From Pelagimonas sp. (GTDB lineage Bacteria; Pseudomonadota; Alphaproteobacteria; Rhodobacterales; Rhodobacteraceae): 64,000 nt of DNA. Where the stretch lies: contig JAOARX010000032.1 in the NCBI GenBank assembly GCA_025210345.1, positions 62,001 through 126,000 of the forward strand, in the 5' to 3' direction. Both the position numbers and the translations under genes were made by a program. Positions 42,388 to 51,384 of the stretch are shown in pieces; the first letter of the stretch is position 1, and every line of letters starts with the position of its first letter. The notes beneath the pieces were generated by a model, which searched no databases, had not been told where the DNA came from, and saw only the letters and a program-made list of their open reading frames with translations.

Positions 42388-43757
42388 GCCCCCCACCACC
42401 GGAACAGATCCGCACCGCCGGCTCGCTGCGCCGCACGCTGATTGTTGCCCTGATCGGCGGGGCGCTGGTGCTGGCGGTTCTGGTCTATCTGGTGGTGCGC
42501 AGCTATGCGGCGCAGATTGCGCAATCGGCGCAGGACCGCATTCTGAGCGCCTCGGTCACGACCATTCTGGATGCCGCCGCCATCCGCAACGGCCAGCTGT
42601 CGATTGAACTGCCCTATTCGGCCTTTGCCATTCTGACAACCCCGGCGGATGACCGCTATTTCTATGCGATTTACCGGGATGACAGTTTTCTGACGGGATA
42701 CGAAACCCTCCCCCAAACCCCTGTGAACGCCGGTGAAATTCAGTTCGAAGCCGGGCAGTTTGACGGGTCCGATCTGCGCGTGGCCCATGCAGCGCGGCGG
42801 TTGGTGGGGCCCGATGGCCCGACCACGCTCCATGTCAGCGTGGCCCAGACCCGCGAAAGCCTGACCGAGGTGCTGAACCATATTTCCCGCAATGCCGCGC
42901 TGCTGGGGATCGGGTTCTTTGTCCTGATGGTGGTGCTGTCGATCTGGCTGGCCTGGGCCACGATCAGCCCGTTGGAACGGCTTGCACGTTCCGTGGGGCG
43001 GCGCGGCCCCGAAGACCTGCGCCCGGTCACCGCCTCGGTGCCCCGGGAAATGGCGCCGCTTGTGCGTGCTTTGAACCGGTTCATCTTGCGGCTGGAACAA
43101 TCGCTCAATCAATCCGAACAATTCATCGCCGAAGCCGCCCACCGCGTGCGCACCCCGCTGGCCACCGTGCGCACCTATGCCGAGACCACCTTGCAACGGG
43201 TCGACAAGCCCGAGAACCGCCAGGCCCTGCGCGCCATGATCCGCGCCATCGACGAAAGCACGCGCGCGGCGGGGCAATTGCTGGACCATGCGATGATCAC
43301 CTTTCGCGCGGACAATCTCAGGCGCGATCCCCTTGATCTGTCGGAACTGACCCGCGAGCTGGTGCAATCCATGGGCCCCATCGCCGAGATGAAAGATGTC
43401 GATCTGATCTTGCACGCGCCGGACAAGGTCACGCTGCGCGGCGACGCGATCTTGTTGCAAAACGCCCTGCGCAACCTGATCGACAATGCGCTGAAATACG
43501 CGCCGCATGAGACCGCCATCGACATCACCGTCAGCAAGGCCCCCACCCGCATCCGCGTGCGCGACCGCGGCCCCGGCTTTCCGCCCGGGGAACTCGCAAC
43601 ACTTGCCACCCGCTTTCAGCGCGGCAGCAATGCCTCGGGCGTGGTGGGGTCTGGCCTGGGGCTGACCATCGTTCAGGACGTGGCCCGCGCCCATGGCGGC
43701 ACCATGACCCTGACCAACCCGAATGAGGGCGGCGCATGCGTAGATATCTCCTTTTGA
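42384..43757 (+). CDS. tctE: sensor histidine kinase TctE
   Basis: A 457-residue kinase with two membrane helices (about 22-40 and 170-192) flanking a periplasmic domain of roughly 130 residues. A HAMP-like linker is followed by the H-box EAAHRVRTPLA with the phosphoacceptor His near residue 252, an N-box (LRNLIDNALKYAP) and G-boxes (DRGPGF, GSGLGLTIV). This is the TctE/2CSK_N subgroup. It overlaps tctD upstream and a binding-protein gene downstream (22 bases), so all three are co-translated. Confidence 0.92.
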   Translation: MSPPPPEQIRTAGSLRRTLIVALIGGALVLAVLVYLVVRSYAAQIAQSAQDRILSASVTTILDAAAIRNGQLSIELPYSAFAILTTPADDRYFYAIYRDDSFLTGYETLPQTPVNAGEIQFEAGQFDGSDLRVAHAARRLVGPDGPTTLHVSVAQTRESLTEVLNHISRNAALLGIGFFVLMVVLSIWLAWATISPLERLARSVGRRGPEDLRPVTASVPREMAPLVRALNRFILRLEQSLNQSEQFIAEAAHRVRTPLATVRTYAETTLQRVDKPENRQALRAMIRAIDESTRAAGQLLDHAMITFRADNLRRDPLDLSELTRELVQSMGPIAEMKDVDLILHAPDKVTLRGDAILLQNALRNLIDNALKYAPHETAIDITVSKAPTRIRVRDRGPGFPPGELATLATRFQRGSNASGVVGSGLGLTIVQDVARAHGGTMTLTNPNEGGACVDISF

Positions 43758-44752
43758 TTGCAGGCTTTTTCGCCGCCTGCGCCAGCCTTGCCGCCGCGCA
43801 GGACTGGGAGGACCGGCTGATCGAAACCAGCGGGGCTGGCCGCGACACCCTGCGCATTCTGTCCAGCACCGACGCGGGCTATCTGGCCCCGGTTCTTGCG
43901 GAATTCGCGCAAACCCACGGGGATCTGACCATCGACTATATGGTGTCGGGCACCGCGGATATCTATCGCCTGACCCGCCAGGATCCCGCGGCCTATGACA
44001 TCGTGATTTCCAGCGCGATGGATCTGCAAATCAAACTGGTCAATGACGGCTATGCCCGCGCCCTGCCCGCGATCGACACGCCCGACTGGGCGCATTGGCG
44101 CCAGAGCCTGTTTGGCTTTACCGCCGAGCCCGCCGCGATTGTCGTCCATGCCGACACCTTTGCGGACCGCCCGCTGCCCGACACGCGCCAAGAGCTGATC
44201 CGCACCCTGCGCGCCACGCCCGAGGTGTTCGGCGGCAAGCTGGCCACCTATGATATCCGCAAATCCGGGCTGGGCTATCTGTTCGCCACCCAAGATGCGC
44301 GCACGTCGGAAACCTATTGGCGCCTGACCGAAGTCATGGGGGCCTTGGGCACCCGGCTGTATTGCTGTTCCGGAGATATGATTGACGCGGTCGCCTCGGG
44401 CGAGATGCTGGTGGCCTATAACGTGCTGGGCAGCTATGCGGCGGCGCAGGCGCAGCAAAACGATCAGATCAAGGTCATCATCCCCAGCGATTTCGCCACC
44501 ACGATGATGCGCAGCGCTCTGGTGACGCGCGACACCCATGCGCCGGATCTGTCGCAATCCTTCATCAGTTTCCTGCTGGCCTATTTCGCCCGACAGGACG
44601 GCGGCTATGACGTGCCCCTGCCGCAGCTTTTGACCGGTGAGACCACCGCCCGACAAGAGCTGATCCCGCTGGAACCGGCGCTCATGATCTACCTCGATCG
44701 TCTCAAACGGCAGGCGTTTACCCACGCATGGGAAAGCGCCGTCATTCAATAA
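43736..44752 (+). CDS. periplasmic solute-binding protein linked to TctDE
   Basis: A 338-residue secreted binding protein of the iron/sulfate-type class II fold: signal peptide to about residue 21 (AAAQDW), LRILSSTDAGYLAPVLAEFAQTHGDLTIDYMVSGTADIYR, SAMDLQIKLVNDGYAR, SGLGYLFATQDARTSETYWRL, SGEMLVAYNVLGSYAA. No permease or ATPase is near, and its start overlaps tctE by 22 bases, so it probably senses the ligand and contacts the kinase rather than feeding a transporter. That role is inferred; ligand unknown. Confidence 0.82.
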   Translation: MRRYLLLIAGFFAACASLAAAQDWEDRLIETSGAGRDTLRILSSTDAGYLAPVLAEFAQTHGDLTIDYMVSGTADIYRLTRQDPAAYDIVISSAMDLQIKLVNDGYARALPAIDTPDWAHWRQSLFGFTAEPAAIVVHADTFADRPLPDTRQELIRTLRATPEVFGGKLATYDIRKSGLGYLFATQDARTSETYWRLTEVMGALGTRLYCCSGDMIDAVASGEMLVAYNVLGSYAAAQAQQNDQIKVIIPSDFATTMMRSALVTRDTHAPDLSQSFISFLLAYFARQDGGYDVPLPQLLTGETTARQELIPLEPALMIYLDRLKRQAFTHAWESAVIQ

Positions 44753-44810
44753 GCCGCCTGCGCCCCAAGATTACCGCGCGTTCCGGGGCGTTCCACGGGA
44801 CTCCCCGGCG

Positions 44811-46100
44811 TTACGGATCAGCATAGACCGTGATCGTGTCGCCCGGCATGACCAACTCCTGAACCGACGCGGTGACATTGCGCGCCGCCGGGGCATTCAC
44901 CTGTTGGATCGCCGCCTGGCTGACCGATGTTTCCGCGCCCAGCTTGTCTTCGACCAGGGGGCCGGACTGCACGGGGATGGCCCCACGGCCTGGCGCGCTG
45001 GTCCGGTCAAAGGCCGCACCGATAAAGCCCGCCCGCGTCACCGGATCCAGACGTGCGCGCAGATCAATCAGGTCGGCCTGCACCTCCATAAGACCCTGTT
45101 CCAGCTGCCGCTTCAGATCCAGTCCAAAGGTCTTGAGTTCCAGTTCGGCCTGTTCAAGCGAAACCTTGGCGTCGGCAATGGCGGCCAGAACCTCGATCAG
45201 GGTGCCGTTTGAATTGGTTGCCACGCGCTGCATGTTCATCATGTCGCTTGCGGTGATCAGCCCCTTGTTCGACAGCCCTTCAAACGCCGCCATGCGTTCC
45301 AGCACAAAGGCGGTTTCCTTGCGAACATGCTCCAGCTGTTCTTGGAGCAGGCTCACCCGTTCCTGCCGGACGCCCACTTGCGTGCGCAACGAGGCATGGC
45401 GTTCGGTATAGCTGCGGATATTGTGCTGATAGATGCTGTGCTGGGTTTCGATGAAACTGGACATGGCCGGGGTCTGTTCCAGCGTCTCGGGCATGGTGAA
45501 CAGCGCCTCGGCGTCCACCACTTCGGCGCCGTCGCGCGGGGCATTGCTGCCATAGGCCGCGCGGGCAAAGGCGATTTCCGAACGGATGCGCGCCTGTTGC
45601 ACCAGCGCCGTTTCCGCGCGCCGCTGGGTGGCCGCCGCATATTCGATCGAGCGCAGCGCATTCAGCGCCGGGCCCAGTTCGTCGTCGGCCACCACCACGC
45701 GTCCGCCCGCCAGCGCAATCGCCTGCGGCACCGTCAGCCCCGGACGCCACGGATAGGCGCCGGGATTGTTCACATCACCATCGATGTACACGTCCAGCCG
45801 CTTGGACAGGGTCACGACCACATGCGGGTCGCTGTCCAGCCCGTTTTCCTTCAGGCGATTGGTGATCTGGTCCTCAAGCTCGGGCGCGGTCAGACCAACG
45901 GCGGGCAACCGCCCGACCAGAGGCATTGCAACCTCACCGCCCCCATCAATCTGACGCTCACCCGACAGTTCCGGGCGGTCATATACGTCGATATTCACTG
46001 TCTCCCCGACCATGATCGGGGCGGAAGCCTGCGCCAAAGCCATCATAGGCGAGACAATCAGGCTCACAGACAGAAATAGGTTCCCAAGCGTGCTAGTCAT
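44811..46100 (-). CDS. polysaccharide export protein, ExoF-like OPX
   Basis: A 429-residue secreted protein of the polysaccharide biosynthesis/export family. After a signal peptide (to about LAQASA), the export domain has VGETVNIDVYDRPELSGERQIDGGGEVAMPLVGRLPAVGLTAPELEDQI and an SLBB-like segment (RLDVYIDGDVNNPGAYPWRPGLTVPQAIALAGG). A long helical, coiled-coil region follows (about 150-370) and ends in a second short beta segment. The layout resembles rhizobial ExoF. It should form or gate the periplasmic/outer-membrane export path with the PCP protein encoded divergently. Confidence 0.85.
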   Translation of the reverse strand: MTSTLGNLFLSVSLIVSPMMALAQASAPIMVGETVNIDVYDRPELSGERQIDGGGEVAMPLVGRLPAVGLTAPELEDQITNRLKENGLDSDPHVVVTLSKRLDVYIDGDVNNPGAYPWRPGLTVPQAIALAGGRVVVADDELGPALNALRSIEYAAATQRRAETALVQQARIRSEIAFARAAYGSNAPRDGAEVVDAEALFTMPETLEQTPAMSSFIETQHSIYQHNIRSYTERHASLRTQVGVRQERVSLLQEQLEHVRKETAFVLERMAAFEGLSNKGLITASDMMNMQRVATNSNGTLIEVLAAIADAKVSLEQAELELKTFGLDLKRQLEQGLMEVQADLIDLRARLDPVTRAGFIGAAFDRTSAPGRGAIPVQSGPLVEDKLGAETSVSQAAIQQVNAPAARNVTASVQELVMPGDTITVYADP

Positions 46101-46134
46101 ACGAATTCATTGTCCAAATTTAAAAATTATGTTT

Positions 46135-46163
46135 ATGAAACCTAGATTAACACATTCTATACT
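46135..46163 (+). promoter_or_regulatory. possible promoter of the PCP gene
   Basis: ATGAAA (46135-46140), 17 bases, TATACT (46158-46163), in the AT-rich 95-base divergent gap. It is 32 bases upstream of the PCP start. The -35 matches four of six, the -10 five of six. Confidence 0.4.
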
Positions 46164-46195
46164 TTCTGCATAACCCGGATATTCGGGAAAAGGAC

Positions 46196-47632
46196 ATGGC
46201 ATCACCAACTCCCCCCCACGGGCCACACGGGGCAATCGAGGCCCCGGCAAGCCGCCATTGGCAAGATATCAAGCGTCGCCAATGGCTTGTTTATCTTGTG
46301 GCCATCGCCTCGGCGGCGCTGGCCTATCTGCTGTCGGCCCTGCTGACCCCGGTCTACGAATCAAAGGCCACCTTCTTTCTTGCCACCAATGCGAGCGCGC
46401 CCAGTTATGTGCGCTCGGATAGCGCGACACCCGAGCCGCTTTTCCCCACGCCGGACGAAAAAACTGCGGCGCTGAATGTGGGGATCTTGCGGGGGCGTGA
46501 GATGTTCACCGCCCTGTCGCAGGCCACCGGCGAATCCATCGACGATCTGCAAAAGCGCGTCGACATCACCGTCAGCGGCGAATTCATGGTCGATGTTTTT
46601 GCGCGCAACCCCGATGCGCAGGCCGCCGCCCGCGCCGCCAATCTTGTGCCCACCCTCTATCGCCAGTTTCACGAAGACATCCTGCGCGGCAAGGCCCGTG
46701 ACGAAGCCAATGTGCTGCGCGCCCAATCGCAATCCCTGCGTGACCAGCTGACCGAATTGCGCGCCCAAAGCAGCGACCTGACCGCCCGGTTCGGCGCGGG
46801 TCTGACCGATGCCACCATCGACCGGCTGGCCGCTGATCAAAGGGCCGCGGCCCAGACCCTGCAAGGTGCCCAGGAAGAAATCCGCTCGGTCAATGCGCGG
46901 CTTGGGGCGCTTGAGGCCACTTTGGACACGGAACGTGGCGCGTTTGAACGCGATGAAACCGCGCTCAGCACCCCGCTTTTGGATGTGATGGTCGAACAGC
47001 TTCTGGCCCTGCGCATCGACATTGCGTCGGTCACAGGCGGCCCCAACAGTCCGCGCCGCAAGGCGATCCAAACGCAGATGGAAGAAATGGAAAAGGCCAT
47101 TGCCGACGAAAAACTGCGCCTCGCCAATGCGACCACCAAACCCACCGGCTCTTTGCACGAACAGCTGCGCGTTCAGCGCGCGGTCAAACAGGCAGATCTG
47201 CGCGGGCTTCAGGCGCTGATCCCCGATCACGAAGCGCGCCTGGCCCAGGCCAAGGCCGACCTGGCCAAGGCATTGCAACATCTCGACGCGGAAACCACCC
47301 GGCGCGCGTTGATGGCGCGACTGGCCAGCCAGCTTGAAACGGTGGAAACCAATCTCGCCGCCGCGCAGCTTCAGGCGCAGAACGCAACCGCCCCGCTGGT
47401 GGTGGTGGAAACTGCCTTTCCCACCACGCGCCCCGCCTTTCCGCTGCCGATCCTGAACACCATCGTCGCGGCCATCACCGGCATTGTGCTGGGCCTCTAT
47501 GCCGCGCTGTTCATCGGCCACAGCGACCGCGTGCGCGCCGCCCGTCGTCAGGCCAACCTGGAGATGCCCTTCTTCACCCGTGACGAAATCTCCCGCCTGC
47601 GCGAATTGCGCCGCAGCATCAAGGAGCTATAG
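46196..47632 (+). CDS. Wzz/PCP chain-length determinant protein without kinase domain
   Basis: A 478-residue inner-membrane polysaccharide co-polymerase. Two membrane helices (about 30-50 and 415-437) flank a large periplasmic coiled coil. The GNVR-type segment appears as AALNVGILRGREMFTALSQATGE; the second helix is preceded by a Pro-rich PTTRPAFPLPILNT motif. The C-terminal cytoplasmic tail of about 35 basic residues lacks Walker motifs and a Tyr cluster, so it is not a BY-kinase. It regulates chain length with the Wzy-type polymerase. Confidence 0.88.
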   Translation: MASPTPPHGPHGAIEAPASRHWQDIKRRQWLVYLVAIASAALAYLLSALLTPVYESKATFFLATNASAPSYVRSDSATPEPLFPTPDEKTAALNVGILRGREMFTALSQATGESIDDLQKRVDITVSGEFMVDVFARNPDAQAAARAANLVPTLYRQFHEDILRGKARDEANVLRAQSQSLRDQLTELRAQSSDLTARFGAGLTDATIDRLAADQRAAAQTLQGAQEEIRSVNARLGALEATLDTERGAFERDETALSTPLLDVMVEQLLALRIDIASVTGGPNSPRRKAIQTQMEEMEKAIADEKLRLANATTKPTGSLHEQLRVQRAVKQADLRGLQALIPDHEARLAQAKADLAKALQHLDAETTRRALMARLASQLETVETNLAAAQLQAQNATAPLVVVETAFPTTRPAFPLPILNTIVAAITGIVLGLYAALFIGHSDRVRAARRQANLEMPFFTRDEISRLRELRRSIKEL

Positions 47633-47634
47633 CC

Positions 47635-47859
47635 ATGGCACGTTTGGCCCAGGATATCCGACGCGTCACCGACGAAGCCCGCCAAGAGCTGGTGCAGGAT
47701 CTGTCGCGCGGCACCCCACGGGGGCTGGCCCGTTGGGGGAACCGCGCCGCCCGCACGGTCATCTTGACCCTGACACTGGCGATGGTGGCGGCGGGCTTTG
47801 CGATCTTTGCCAGTTTCGTCTTTGCCAACCTCGTCTTTCACATCAACCCGGGGCTGTAG
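47635..47859 (+). CDS. small membrane protein of the polysaccharide locus
   Basis: A 74-residue protein beginning two bases after the PCP gene. The first half is amphipathic (RLAQDIRRVTDEARQELVQDL), the second is one long membrane helix (VILTLTLAMVAAGFAIFASFVFANLVF). No family is recognised. Tight spacing to the PCP gene and the next small gene suggests they work together at the inner membrane. Confidence 0.7.
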   Translation: MARLAQDIRRVTDEARQELVQDLSRGTPRGLARWGNRAARTVILTLTLAMVAAGFAIFASFVFANLVFHINPGL

Positions 47860-47861
47860 AC

Positions 47862-48125
47862 ATGTCCGATACCCCTCCCCCCTCTGCGCGCCAGGAGTTC
47901 CGGCAGCTTATTGCCCGCACCACCTATGACGAAGCCATTGTGTCGCTCGAAGCGGGGTTTGTGCTTGAGGCGGATGGCAATTGGATCGCCCTTGCGGATC
48001 TGGCCGCGCACCGCCGCCGTGCCTTTTGGGCCGGGGTCTGGAGCTGGGCGCAATTCCTGTTCTATTGCGGGTTCTTCGCCCTGTTCGGCTTTGCGCTGGT
48101 GGCGCTGGTCACGCTGATTGTCTAG
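47862..48125 (+). CDS. small membrane protein of the polysaccharide locus
   Basis: An 87-residue protein starting two bases after the preceding small gene. Residues about 10-45 are hydrophilic (RQEFRQLIARTTYDEAIVSLEAGFVLEADGNWIALADLAAHR) and about 50-87 form one or two membrane helices. No family recognised. With the previous gene it may replace functions otherwise carried by a kinase-type PCP; that is speculation. Confidence 0.7.
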   Translation: MSDTPPPSARQEFRQLIARTTYDEAIVSLEAGFVLEADGNWIALADLAAHRRRAFWAGVWSWAQFLFYCGFFALFGFALVALVTLIV

Positions 48126-48146
48126 GGTCAGGACCCATTGACCCTA
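48122..48146. repeat. CTAGGGTCAGGACCCA repeat with inverted end
   Basis: CTAGGGTCAGGACCCA (48122-48137) matches 27190-27205 exactly; here TTGACCCTAA follows, forming an inverted repeat (AGGGTCA against TGACCCT) between convergent genes. It could terminate transcription weakly. It overlaps the stop codons of both genes. Confidence 0.6.
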
Positions 48147-49552
48147 AGCCGGATGCCCCGACGGTGCAGCAGCACCAGGGCCTGGGCGAACCCAAAGGCC
48201 ATCCATGTGTTCGAATTGTCCATGTTTGGTTCAGATTGCATCAGCTGCGTAAAGGCCAGCACAAGCGCAAAACCCGCCGCCGCCATCGGCCCATTGGCCC
48301 CGCCCGTCACCGCAATCACGCTCAGCGACACCAATAGGTAGATCACGATCGCCAACAGGGCAAAGGTGCCCAAAAGGCCCAGTTCGGCGGCGGTCTGCCC
48401 CAGCGCATTATGCACCGGCCGCCCCCAGAAATTCCCATCCCCCGACGCAAAAGCCTGAGGCCCCGTACCCACCAGCGGGTTGCGCATCACCTTGTCGATG
48501 CCCAGCTCAAACAGGGTCTTGCGCTGGTCCACCCCCTTGGCCACCCCGTTGTCCCCAAAGGAAATGCTATAGGCGAACTCAAGGATGCCGGTGAAATAGG
48601 CAAGCGCCAGAACCGCCAGAACCGCCATCACCAGATGCCCCAGGTACTGCGGCCAGCGCACAAAGGGAAAGACAACACAGATCAACGCGGTGGTCAGGAA
48701 CGACCCAAAGTTCCACGACACCATGATCCCCCCCAGCACCAACCCCAAGAGCGCCAGATGGCCCAGCCGCAGGCCATCGCTGATCCTGAGCAGGATGAAG
48801 GGCACGGAAAACACCAGAAACGACGCGTAATGCTGGGCCGTGATGGCAAAGCCCGAGGCCCGCATGACAAACCCGATCGGCGTGGGTTTGAACGCGGTTT
48901 CGGGCGGATCAATCAGGGTGAAAATAAAGATATTCAGATAGGCCAGCAGGAACTGCGTGATCCCCAGCACCGCCGTCAGGCCCGCCAGCCAAAACACCGC
49001 GCGCAAGAAACCCTGCACCGCTTCGGTGCTGCGACATAGATCGACAATCAAAAACGCCAGCAAGACCGCGCGGAACACCCCAAAGGTGCCGATGAACCAA
49101 CGCAGCGGGCTTTGCACCATCAGATGCGCCACGCTCACCGCCAGCAAAATCCCCCCCAGCACCACCACCGGTGGGAAATACAGTGCGCGCTCTGGGTCCA
49201 GCGCGCGGGACCCCAGCCACAAGAAGAAATAGCCAAACAGCGCCAGGTCGAACATATCCAGCGGGCCGGCCGACAGCCCGTTCAACTGCGCCGCCAGCAA
49301 CAGCACCACAATCGCCTGCTGCTCAAAGCTGCCCAGGCGGATCAGGCCGCGCCGCGCCAATCGCCAGATCAGCAGCCCCCCCAGGACAACCGGCACAAAT
49401 TGCAACGGCGCTTTGCCCAACCCGGTCAGCGCCAAAAGCATACCCGGCAGGGCGTTGGACAAAATCGGATCAAACACCACGATCCCCGCCGCCACCACGA
49501 TGGCCGAGATCACCACAAGGCTGATCAGCAAAGGGGGCGGCAGGCGGGTCAT
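48128..49552 (-). CDS. O-antigen polymerase/ligase-like membrane protein (Wzy)
   Basis: A 474-residue protein with about eleven to twelve membrane helices and the WaaL/Wzy signature region in the C-terminal half: RKTLFELGIDKVMRNPLVGTGPQAFASGDGNFWGRPVHNALGQTAAELGLLG. That large periplasmic loop with Arg and His residues is where undecaprenyl-linked units are joined. In this locus, with flippase and PCP genes, polymerase is likelier than ligase. It overlaps the glycosidase-like gene by 4 bases. Confidence 0.82.
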   Translation of the reverse strand: MTRLPPPLLISLVVISAIVVAAGIVVFDPILSNALPGMLLALTGLGKAPLQFVPVVLGGLLIWRLARRGLIRLGSFEQQAIVVLLLAAQLNGLSAGPLDMFDLALFGYFFLWLGSRALDPERALYFPPVVVLGGILLAVSVAHLMVQSPLRWFIGTFGVFRAVLLAFLIVDLCRSTEAVQGFLRAVFWLAGLTAVLGITQFLLAYLNIFIFTLIDPPETAFKPTPIGFVMRASGFAITAQHYASFLVFSVPFILLRISDGLRLGHLALLGLVLGGIMVSWNFGSFLTTALICVVFPFVRWPQYLGHLVMAVLAVLALAYFTGILEFAYSISFGDNGVAKGVDQRKTLFELGIDKVMRNPLVGTGPQAFASGDGNFWGRPVHNALGQTAAELGLLGTFALLAIVIYLLVSLSVIAVTGGANGPMAAAGFALVLAFTQLMQSEPNMDNSNTWMAFGFAQALVLLHRRGIRLRVNGS

Positions 49553-51384
49553 GGTTCAAACACCAACAGATGCAGCGCATAGGGGCGGGTTTCAAACAGG
49601 TGCTCGCTTGCGGCAGGCCCTTTGGTGGGCTGATCCAGACGGGCGCGCTGATCTTGGGTGATTGCATCCAGCCGGGCGACCACCGGCGCGCTCCAGCCGT
49701 GATCAATCGGGGTCAATTGTGCCCGGGCGCTGTCCGGCATCCGGGCCAGCGCCCCGCGCCCGTCCACCCGCTGCGTCAACTCTGCGGCATAGGTCTGGAT
49801 CCACGGGCTTGCCACGCCCAGCGCGCGCAATTGCGCACCGGCCCCTGTCAGCGCATCGCGCAGCATCTTGTTGGTCTGCGCGTCCAGCTGGCGAATATCT
49901 TCGCCCTTGGGTGCGGTCCCGCGGTCGATCACCTGATGCGACACCAGCCGCATGGGTCTGGGCAGCGCCAATGTCACCTGTCCGCCCGCGCGCCAGATCT
50001 CGCGTCGGGCCAGTTCCGTGCGAAAGCTCTCGCGCCCGATGTGCAAGGCCTCGGCGGCCTGTGGATCGTCGCTGGGGGGGCGGCCCTTGCCTTTGAAAAA
50101 GCCCACCATCCGCTGCGCGGGGATCTTGGTCAACTGATGAAACAGCTGGGGCTGGGCAATGGACAGGGGCTCCATGGCCTCGCGGATCAGCATCAGGTCG
50201 GTGGGGGCAAAGCCCGCCACCAACACCCGCAGTTGCCCATCGCGCTGCGCCGCCAGCGCCGTCACCACCGAACTGTCAGAGACCACGTCGATCAACGCGC
50301 CCGTGGACAGCGCATCAGCCATGTCAAAGGCATGATAGGCGGCGCGCGGCGTCCCCGCGAGGCTCAGCACCCCCGCATGATACCCCGCATCCCCCGGATC
50401 GACCATCATCTGGAACACCTGCCCCGACACCCCCGCCTTGGCCATGGCGATCAGGCTGGCGCCGACATGCGCCGCGCCGGGAAACTCACCGTTCAGATCG
50501 CCTTCGGGATAGGGCGGGGTCGCGGCGATGTTCCATTCCGAGTTGATCACCGGGGGCATGGCATAGCCATATCGCTGCGTCAGACCGGCAATATCGCGCA
50601 TCACCCGCGCATGGTGCTGACCGGGCACCCGGTTGAAGCTGTGATAGGTCACCACATCCACCGGCAGGCGCGACAGGCCCAGCTGGGGCACCGGTGTCAG
50701 CGCCGCACCGGCAAAGAACATCTCGGCATAGCGGCGGCCATCCGGGGTCAGCGCGGTCCAGTCCGACACCGCGGGTCCGGCCATCCGCGTGGCCCGATTG
50801 GCGCGGCGCGCCCCCAACGTGGTGGCCCGGTAGAGGCGGATATAGTCCTCGATCCGGCCGGTCAGGGAATGATCCGGTTCATTCCAGACCTCGATGATCG
50901 GATCCACACCCAGGCGGTTGAAATGGCGCACCGTATGTTCAGCAATCAAGGCCCATTCGGCCTCGGACGCGATGGGCGAGCGCGCCCAGCCCGGCCCATC
51001 CGCCTGCGCCGCCGCGCCGGGATTTTGCGCCAAGAACAGGGGCGTCGCATCCAAAGAGACGATGATCTCTCCGCCCGCCTTGGCCCGCGCCTGCAAGAAA
51101 TCGTTCAACGGATAGGCCGCCAACAGGTCCGGGGTCTGGTCCGCGTGGATCAGTTCGGCCAGGATTTCCCACGCCAGTGCAACACGGTAGGTCCCCCCCT
51201 CGCCCAGCGCTTCGAGCCCGGGCTGCGCCAGCCGCATGACCTTGGGCACGCGCCAGGTTCCGCCGCCAAAGCTGAGCACATCGGGGTTGACCGCCAGCGG
51301 TCCCCCCAGGGTCAGACGGGCCTCTTGGGCCTGTGCACCGGTGGCGCAGGCCATCAGCCAGAGCACGCAAACCAGCCTAAGCAT
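49549..51384 (-). CDS. secreted glycosidase-like protein, GH39-type catalytic pattern
   Basis: A 611-residue protein with a signal peptide (to about residue 19, GAQAQ). A TIM-barrel glycosidase pattern is seen: acid/base Glu169 in IIEVWNEPDHS and nucleophile Glu283 in PPVINSEWNIA, as in clan-A families such as GH39. TYHSFNRVPGQHH and the Gly/Trp-rich start are consistent. The C-terminal 250 residues look like a beta-rich module. It sits inside the polysaccharide operon and could trim or degrade the polymer in the periplasm. Exact family and substrate are uncertain. Confidence 0.7.
   Translation of the reverse strand: MLRLVCVLWLMACATGAQAQEARLTLGGPLAVNPDVLSFGGGTWRVPKVMRLAQPGLEALGEGGTYRVALAWEILAELIHADQTPDLLAAYPLNDFLQARAKAGGEIIVSLDATPLFLAQNPGAAAQADGPGWARSPIASEAEWALIAEHTVRHFNRLGVDPIIEVWNEPDHSLTGRIEDYIRLYRATTLGARRANRATRMAGPAVSDWTALTPDGRRYAEMFFAGAALTPVPQLGLSRLPVDVVTYHSFNRVPGQHHARVMRDIAGLTQRYGYAMPPVINSEWNIAATPPYPEGDLNGEFPGAAHVGASLIAMAKAGVSGQVFQMMVDPGDAGYHAGVLSLAGTPRAAYHAFDMADALSTGALIDVVSDSSVVTALAAQRDGQLRVLVAGFAPTDLMLIREAMEPLSIAQPQLFHQLTKIPAQRMVGFFKGKGRPPSDDPQAAEALHIGRESFRTELARREIWRAGGQVTLALPRPMRLVSHQVIDRGTAPKGEDIRQLDAQTNKMLRDALTGAGAQLRALGVASPWIQTYAAELTQRVDGRGALARMPDSARAQLTPIDHGWSAPVVARLDAITQDQRARLDQPTKGPAASEHLFETRPYALHLLVFEP

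Noticed and set aside
42297-43694. 465-codon minus-strand frame opposite tctE
   Set aside because: The plus strand carries complete kinase motifs; the antisense product is low-complexity His/Gln/Gly.
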